Origin: JASFYU01 sp045046905
GTDB taxonomy: Bacteria; Bacteroidota; Bacteroidia; Flavobacteriales; Flavobacteriaceae
Direction of reading: 5' to 3'
Assembly (NCBI GenBank): GCA_045046905.1
Contig: JASFYU010000157.1
Location: 1 to 9,975 of the forward strand
Length of the DNA stretch: 9,975 bases
Below the pieces are notes generated by a model. The model saw only the letters and a list, made by a program, of their open reading frames with translations. It had not been told where the DNA came from and did not search any database. Shown here in pieces: positions 6,733-9,975 of the stretch. Position 1 is the stretch's first letter. Every line of letters starts with the position of its first letter. The position numbers and the translations under genes are program-made.

Positions 6733-7461
6733 ATGACCAAACTAAGTGTAAACGTAAATAAAATAGCGACGCTGCGAAATTCGAGAGGCGGAAATGTTCC
6801 TGACCTCATAAAAGTAGCAACCGATATCGAGGCTTTTGGAGCTCAGGGGATCACAATACATCCAAGACCCGATGAAAGACATATCAGCTACCAAGATGCG
6901 CGTGATCTAAAAAAAGTGGTGAAGACCGAATTCAATATAGAAGGCAACCCTATCACAAAATTTATAGATCTGGTCCTAGAGGTACTACCCACACAGGTAA
7001 CCTTAGTACCCGATGCTGTAAACGCAATCACTTCGAATGCCGGGTGGGACACCATACAAAACAAAGACTTCCTCAAAGATGTGATTTCTACCTTTAAACA
7101 AAACGGGATCAGAACATCAATCTTCGTCGATGCCGATACCACCATGGTAGAAGGCGCTGCTATGACGGGTGCCGACCGCATTGAACTCTACACCGAGAGC
7201 TACGCCACATCCTATGGCAATAAAACCCATAACACTGACAAAAAAAAAGGTATTCGCCCTTTTATAGAAGCCGCAGAGCTAGCCCATACTCTAGGACTGG
7301 GCATCAATGCCGGCCATGACCTCAGCCTAGACAACATAAAGTACTTTAAAGACAATATACCCCATTTAGCAGAGGTATCTATTGGGCATGCACTCATATG
7401 TGAGTCACTCTATTTTGGTCTCGACAATGTGGTGAATATGTATATAAATAAATTAAAATGA
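6733..7461 (+). CDS. pdxJ: Pyridoxine 5'-phosphate synthase
   Basis: PdxJ condenses 1-deoxy-D-xylulose 5-phosphate with 3-amino-2-oxopropyl phosphate to give pyridoxine 5'-phosphate, the last ring-forming step of the DXP-dependent vitamin B6 pathway. The 242-residue TIM barrel is full length. Visible family residues are Asn7/Asn9 in LSVNVNKIATLRNSRG, the HPRPDERHI loop (43-51) with His43, Arg45 and His50, Glu70 in NIEGNP, TLVPD (90-94), Glu151 in RIELYTE, His195 in NAGHDL and SIGHALI (216-222). All expected catalytic positions appear present. I start at ATG 6733; a TTG at 6703 would add ten hydrophobic residues not seen in the family and lies within the predicted promoter. The stop codon overlaps the next gene's ATG by four bases (ATGA), so the two are probably translationally coupled. 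Confidence 0.97.
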   Translation: MTKLSVNVNKIATLRNSRGGNVPDLIKVATDIEAFGAQGITIHPRPDERHISYQDARDLKKVVKTEFNIEGNPITKFIDLVLEVLPTQVTLVPDAVNAITSNAGWDTIQNKDFLKDVISTFKQNGIRTSIFVDADTTMVEGAAMTGADRIELYTESYATSYGNKTHNTDKKKGIRPFIEAAELAHTLGLGINAGHDLSLDNIKYFKDNIPHLAEVSIGHALICESLYFGLDNVVNMYINKLK

Positions 7462-8231
7462 CCCCTATTCTACATTCAAAAATCCTAGGAAAAGGAAAAC
7501 CCTTATTGATTCTTCACGGTTTTCTAGGCATGCTTGACAATTGGAAGACCCTTGGTGCCAAATATGCCGAAAACGGATTCGAAGTACACCTTTTGGACCA
7601 ACGCAATCACGGCAAGAGTTTTTGGTCGGCCGATTTTAATTACGCTATTTTAGCCGATGACCTGAAACGGTATATGGAGCACCACACACTTGAAAAGGCA
7701 ATCCTTATCGGACATTCGATGGGCGGAAAAACGGTTATGCATTTCGCCTGTGACCACCCGGAAAAAACCGAAAAACTACTAGTTGCCGACATTGCCCCAA
7801 AACACTACCCACCACATCATCAAGACATTGTCAACGGCCTAAGCGCACTAGATCTGGACCAAATACAATCAAGGGCAGAGGCAGATAAGAACCTAAGCAA
7901 AGCAATACCAAATCTCGGAATACGCCAGTTTTTATTGAAAAACTTATTTTGGAAAGAAAAGGAAAGTTTAGCACTAAGACTCAATCTTGATGTTTTACGT
8001 CAAAAAATGACTGAAATCGGTGAAAATATCGACTCTACGGCTATCTATAACGGCCCTACCCTATTTTTAAGAGGTGACCGATCAGATTACATCTCGCAAG
8101 ATGATATCACCGAAATCGAAAGCCATTTTCCCAAGGCTACTATAGGTACCATTGAAAATGCCGGGCATTGGCTACATGCGGAAAACCCCTCACAATTCTT
8201 TCAAAAATCATTGCTTTTCATAAATCGATAA
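7458..8231 (+). CDS. Alpha/beta-fold hydrolase, YbfF-type esterase
   Basis: A 257-residue cytoplasmic alpha/beta hydrolase without signal peptide. LLILHGFLG (17-24) supplies the HG oxyanion motif, LDQRNHGKS (46-54) is the characteristic DxRxHG segment, and GHSMGG (85-90) is the nucleophile elbow with Ser87. NAGHWLHAENP (234-244) holds the catalytic His237. The acid could be Asp111 in ADIAPKHY, the position used by E. coli YbfF as I recall it, or Asp207/Asp210 in GDRSDYIS. The whole pattern resembles YbfF, an esterase acting on short acyl esters and possibly acyl-CoA; the physiological substrate is not known. It begins at the ATGA overlap with pdxJ and must share its transcript. I recall pdxJ-hydrolase pairing in other flavobacteria, but a role in B6 metabolism would be speculation. 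Confidence 0.92.
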   Translation: MTPILHSKILGKGKPLLILHGFLGMLDNWKTLGAKYAENGFEVHLLDQRNHGKSFWSADFNYAILADDLKRYMEHHTLEKAILIGHSMGGKTVMHFACDHPEKTEKLLVADIAPKHYPPHHQDIVNGLSALDLDQIQSRAEADKNLSKAIPNLGIRQFLLKNLFWKEKESLALRLNLDVLRQKMTEIGENIDSTAIYNGPTLFLRGDRSDYISQDDITEIESHFPKATIGTIENAGHWLHAENPSQFFQKSLLFINR

Positions 8232-8272
8232 AAAAAAGCATTGATTTATTATGCATGCATAACTTTTTTTTT
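8232..8272 (+). terminator. Weak terminator-like region after the pdxJ-hydrolase operon
   Basis: Directly after the hydrolase stop come six A, a GCAT that can pair with ATGC at 8251-8254 across a 9-base loop, the palindrome ATGCATGCAT (8251-8260), and a run of nine T (8264-8272). The stem is only four pairs and the T run starts nine bases after it, so termination here would be inefficient at best. Readthrough into the next gene is therefore plausible, which matters for the inverted repeat that follows. Confidence 0.25.
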
Positions 8273-8355
8273 CATTATATATTTTGAGTTAATTATTTTA
8301 ACTAGTTTTGAACATGTCACATTAAACCAATTAACTCAAAATATATAATGAAAAA
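8268..8355. repeat. Perfect 27-base inverted repeat covering the lipoprotein start codon
   Basis: The left arm 8268-8294 is the exact reverse complement of the right arm 8329-8355, with no mismatch in 27 positions and a 34-base spacer (8295-8328). Pairing stops cleanly on both sides: 8267 T faces 8356 G, and 8295 A faces 8328 C. The right arm contains the 19-base A-rich leader, the ATG (8348-8350) and the first five bases of the lipoprotein reading frame after it. RNA containing both arms would form a long A-U-rich hairpin that buries the start site. No U tract follows, so it is not an ordinary terminator. No target duplication or transposase is seen, so I do not call it a mobile element. Confidence 0.95.
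8283..8310 (+). promoter_or_regulatory. Candidate promoter spanning left arm and spacer of the inverted repeat
   Basis: TAGTTTTG at 8303-8310 is an exact TAnnTTTG -7 element and lies within the repeat's spacer. TTTG at 8283-8286, in the left arm, could be the -33 element, with 16 bases between them, slightly shorter than the usual 17-23. Transcription would begin near 8316, giving a leader of about 32 bases that contains only the right arm and so cannot form the hairpin. The spacer's other strand has no TAnnTTTG. Confidence 0.5.
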
Positions 8356-9931
8356 GGCGCTAGTAGTACTTGCATTCTTTGGATTTCTTTTCATCTCTTG
8401 TAGCAATGATGATGATTCGACAAGTCCTGAAACCACGGGCCCACCACCAGTTAATTACACCAATGGTTCCGCAGATTTCTCGACCTATGTTTCGGCAGGT
8501 AGCTCATTGACCGCCGGCTACTCTGATGCGGCATTGTTTATTGACGGGCAGACCGCCTCATATCCGAATATGCTGGCCAGCAGTTTTGCAATGGCAGGCG
8601 GCGGTAGTTTTAGCATTCCGTTTATGGCCGATAATTTGGGTGGCGCCACTTTAGGAGGAGAACCCATTCTAGGCAATCGATTGATTCTATCTTTTGCTTC
8701 GGGCTCACCCACCCCTGTTCCTGTCTCAGGCACTGCTTCGACCGAGATAAGCAATATTCTTTCAGGGCCTTTCAACAATATGGGCGTACCGGGTGCCAAA
8801 AGCTATCACTTATTGGCTCCGGGTTACGGCAATGTCGCCGGTGTTTCGCTTGGCCTAGCTAACCCCTATTACGCGCGTTTCGCCTCAAGCCCAGCAGCCA
8901 CCGTAATCGGTGATGCTGTAGCTCAAAACCCAACTTTTTTCTCACTATGGATCGGCAACAGTGATATTTTAAGTTATGCCACTTCTGGCGGTGATGGTGT
9001 TGATCAAACCGGAAATCCTGATCCAGCCACCTATGGCGGCAATGACATTACCGACCCCAATGCCTTTGCTTTTGTATATAATGAACTATTAAAAGCCCTT
9101 ACCACCAATGGTGCGGGAGGCGTAGTCGCCAATTTACCAAATGTGACCACCATACCATACTTTACAACGGTGCCATTCGCCCCCTTGGACCCAACAAATC
9201 CTGATTTTGGCCCTCAGATACCAACACTGAATGCCACTTTCGCACAATTAAATGGCGTATTCGCATTCTTGGGAGTACCCGAGAGGTCGATAACATTTTC
9301 AGAAACGGGCGCTAGTGCGCTAGTGATAAAAGACGAGTCTTTGACCGATTTATCGGTACAAATCACCCAAACCTTATTAGGCGGTGGTGCAGATGCAGGA
9401 ACGGCCGCAGTTATCGGCTTTCTGTATGGGCAAGCGCGACAGGCAAACGCCAACGACCTTATCGTCTTGCCGGCACGTATGATTATCGCAACCCTGAACA
9501 CCGATGCTTTTGCAACCCTACAAGGCCTTGGCCTGCCGGCCGCGAGCGCTGGTCAACTATCGGTGAACGGCATCACCTACCCTTTGGAAGACAAATGGGT
9601 ACTGACCCCTGACGAACAACTATCTATCGCTACAGCACTAACAGCATACAATCAAACTATCGCGGCATTAGCAAGCCAATATGGGCTGGCCTTTGTAGAT
9701 GCCAATGCCTATTTGTCGACACTTGCCAGCAGTGGAATTGGTTTAAGTGATGGCAGTACGGTTACAGCAATATATGCTACAGGCGGCGGCTTCTCTTTAG
9801 ACGGGGTACACCCCGCTCCAAGGGGCTATTCACTATTGGCCAATAAGTTCATTGAAGCCATAGAAGAAAAATACAATGCCGAATTACCACGAGTAGACCC
9901 TTTGAAGTATAAAGGATTGTATATCAATTAA
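8348..9931 (+). CDS. SGNH/GDSL-hydrolase-like lipoprotein, probably surface exposed
   Basis: A 527-residue lipoprotein related to SGNH/GDSL esterases. Residues 1-17 are a lipoprotein signal (MKKALVVLAFFGFLFIS) and Cys18 is the lipidated residue. It is followed by SNDDDS, an acidic stretch like the Bacteroidota lipoprotein export signal that sends lipoproteins to the outer surface. A Pro/Thr-rich linker runs to about 40. Block I is VSAGSSLTAGYSD (48-60), nucleophile Ser53. A block II candidate is NMGVPGAKSY (144-153). Block III is WIGNSDIL (201-208), where GxND is expected, so Ser205 replaces the Asn. Block V is DGVHPAPRGY (485-494), giving catalytic Asp485 and His488. The middle (about 210-480) is far longer than in small GDSL enzymes and rich in Ala, Gly, Thr and Pro. 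The gene is visibly richer in G+C than the minus-strand genes. Substrate unknown. Its start lies inside the inverted repeat. Confidence 0.88.
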   Translation: MKKALVVLAFFGFLFISCSNDDDSTSPETTGPPPVNYTNGSADFSTYVSAGSSLTAGYSDAALFIDGQTASYPNMLASSFAMAGGGSFSIPFMADNLGGATLGGEPILGNRLILSFASGSPTPVPVSGTASTEISNILSGPFNNMGVPGAKSYHLLAPGYGNVAGVSLGLANPYYARFASSPAATVIGDAVAQNPTFFSLWIGNSDILSYATSGGDGVDQTGNPDPATYGGNDITDPNAFAFVYNELLKALTTNGAGGVVANLPNVTTIPYFTTVPFAPLDPTNPDFGPQIPTLNATFAQLNGVFAFLGVPERSITFSETGASALVIKDESLTDLSVQITQTLLGGGADAGTAAVIGFLYGQARQANANDLIVLPARMIIATLNTDAFATLQGLGLPAASAGQLSVNGITYPLEDKWVLTPDEQLSIATALTAYNQTIAALASQYGLAFVDANAYLSTLASSGIGLSDGSTVTAIYATGGGFSLDGVHPAPRGYSLLANKFIEAIEEKYNAELPRVDPLKYKGLYIN

Positions 9932-9957
9932 TAGAAAAATATTTCATAATTTAAGGG

Positions 9958-9975
9958 CATCGATACGTATCGATG
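9958..9975. terminator. 18-base perfect palindrome at right edge, possible terminator hairpin
   Basis: CATCGATACGTATCGATG is fully self-complementary and begins 26 bases after the lipoprotein stop. In RNA it would fold into a seven-pair stem with a four-base ACGU loop. It is preceded by AAGGG, so the stem would lengthen if CCCTT follows beyond the window. Position fits a terminator, but the decisive T run would lie outside. A protein-binding palindrome is the alternative. Confidence 0.45.

Noticed and set aside
8251..8260. ATGCATGCAT palindrome as an operator
   Set aside because: It is a simple alternating repeat in a low-complexity A+T-rich stretch and follows the hydrolase stop; more likely part of the weak terminator region or chance.
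8273..8275. Minus-strand ATG in the left repeat arm as the start of a second, divergent gene
   Set aside because: The frame runs only 18 codons before a stop and has no signal peptide or family features; the ATG exists because the arm mirrors the lipoprotein start.
8268..8355. Inverted repeat as a miniature transposable element
   Set aside because: The right arm is the gene's own leader and start codon, there is no flanking target duplication (TTT on one side, GGC on the other), and the interior is only 34 bases.
8268..8355. Inverted repeat as an ordinary intrinsic terminator
   Set aside because: No U tract follows the hairpin on either strand, the loop is large, and the stem includes the downstream start codon.
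8518..8799. 93-residue minus-strand frame, and a similar one at 9214-9501
   Set aside because: Both are antisense shadows within the G+C-richer lipoprotein gene, whose own frame has signal peptide and SGNH blocks.
1..9975. CRISPR array, tRNA, rRNA, prophage or defence genes
   Set aside because: No regularly spaced direct repeats, no cloverleaf-like segments in the short gaps, and every sizeable frame is assigned to a housekeeping or envelope gene.

Overview
The window looks like chromosomal core DNA from a member of the Bacteroidota, most likely a marine or environmental Flavobacteriaceae. Three things point that way. The minus-strand gene order (CBS protein, nadK, porG-like, uppS, bamA, ompH) is, from recall, the arrangement of this phylum. 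The start codons have A/T-rich leaders and no clear Shine-Dalgarno sequence. Several gene starts are preceded by the Bacteroidota -7 promoter element TAnnTTTG. The last gene also encodes a lipoprotein with an acidic surface-export tail behind its lipidated cysteine, as in this phylum.

Layout. Positions 1-6640 hold six minus-strand genes, read from right to left: a CBS-domain protein (6640-5984), NAD kinase (5900-5019), a PorG-type outer-membrane beta-barrel protein (4903-4205), undecaprenyl diphosphate synthase (4197-3457), the outer-membrane assembly protein BamA (3452-840) and a Skp/OmpH chaperone (749 to beyond the left edge). porG, uppS and bamA are packed 4-7 bases apart and must be cotranscribed. 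nadK, porG and ompH have longer leaders, each with a candidate internal promoter. Positions 6641-6732 are a divergent intergenic region. On the plus strand follow pdxJ (6733-7461), an alpha/beta hydrolase overlapping it by 4 bases (7458-8231), and a large SGNH/GDSL-type lipoprotein (8348-9931). No gene-free stretch exceeds 300 bases.

How the genes fit together. The minus-strand cluster is an envelope-building set. UppS makes the lipid carrier for peptidoglycan and surface polysaccharides. OmpH/Skp chaperones outer-membrane proteins through the periplasm, BamA inserts them, and the PorG-like protein is probably an outer-membrane part of the type IX secretion system. NAD kinase supplies NADP. 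PdxJ makes pyridoxine 5'-phosphate.

Most unusual signal. The start of the SGNH lipoprotein gene lies inside one arm of a perfect 27-base inverted repeat (8268-8294 and 8329-8355, 34-base spacer). The spacer contains an exact TAnnTTTG promoter element. A transcript reading through from the upstream operon would fold and bury the start codon; a transcript starting at the internal promoter would not. Inversion of the spacer would remove the promoter element. The same lipoprotein has Ser where the SGNH block III Asn is expected. I found no mobile element, CRISPR array, tRNA or rRNA in the window.
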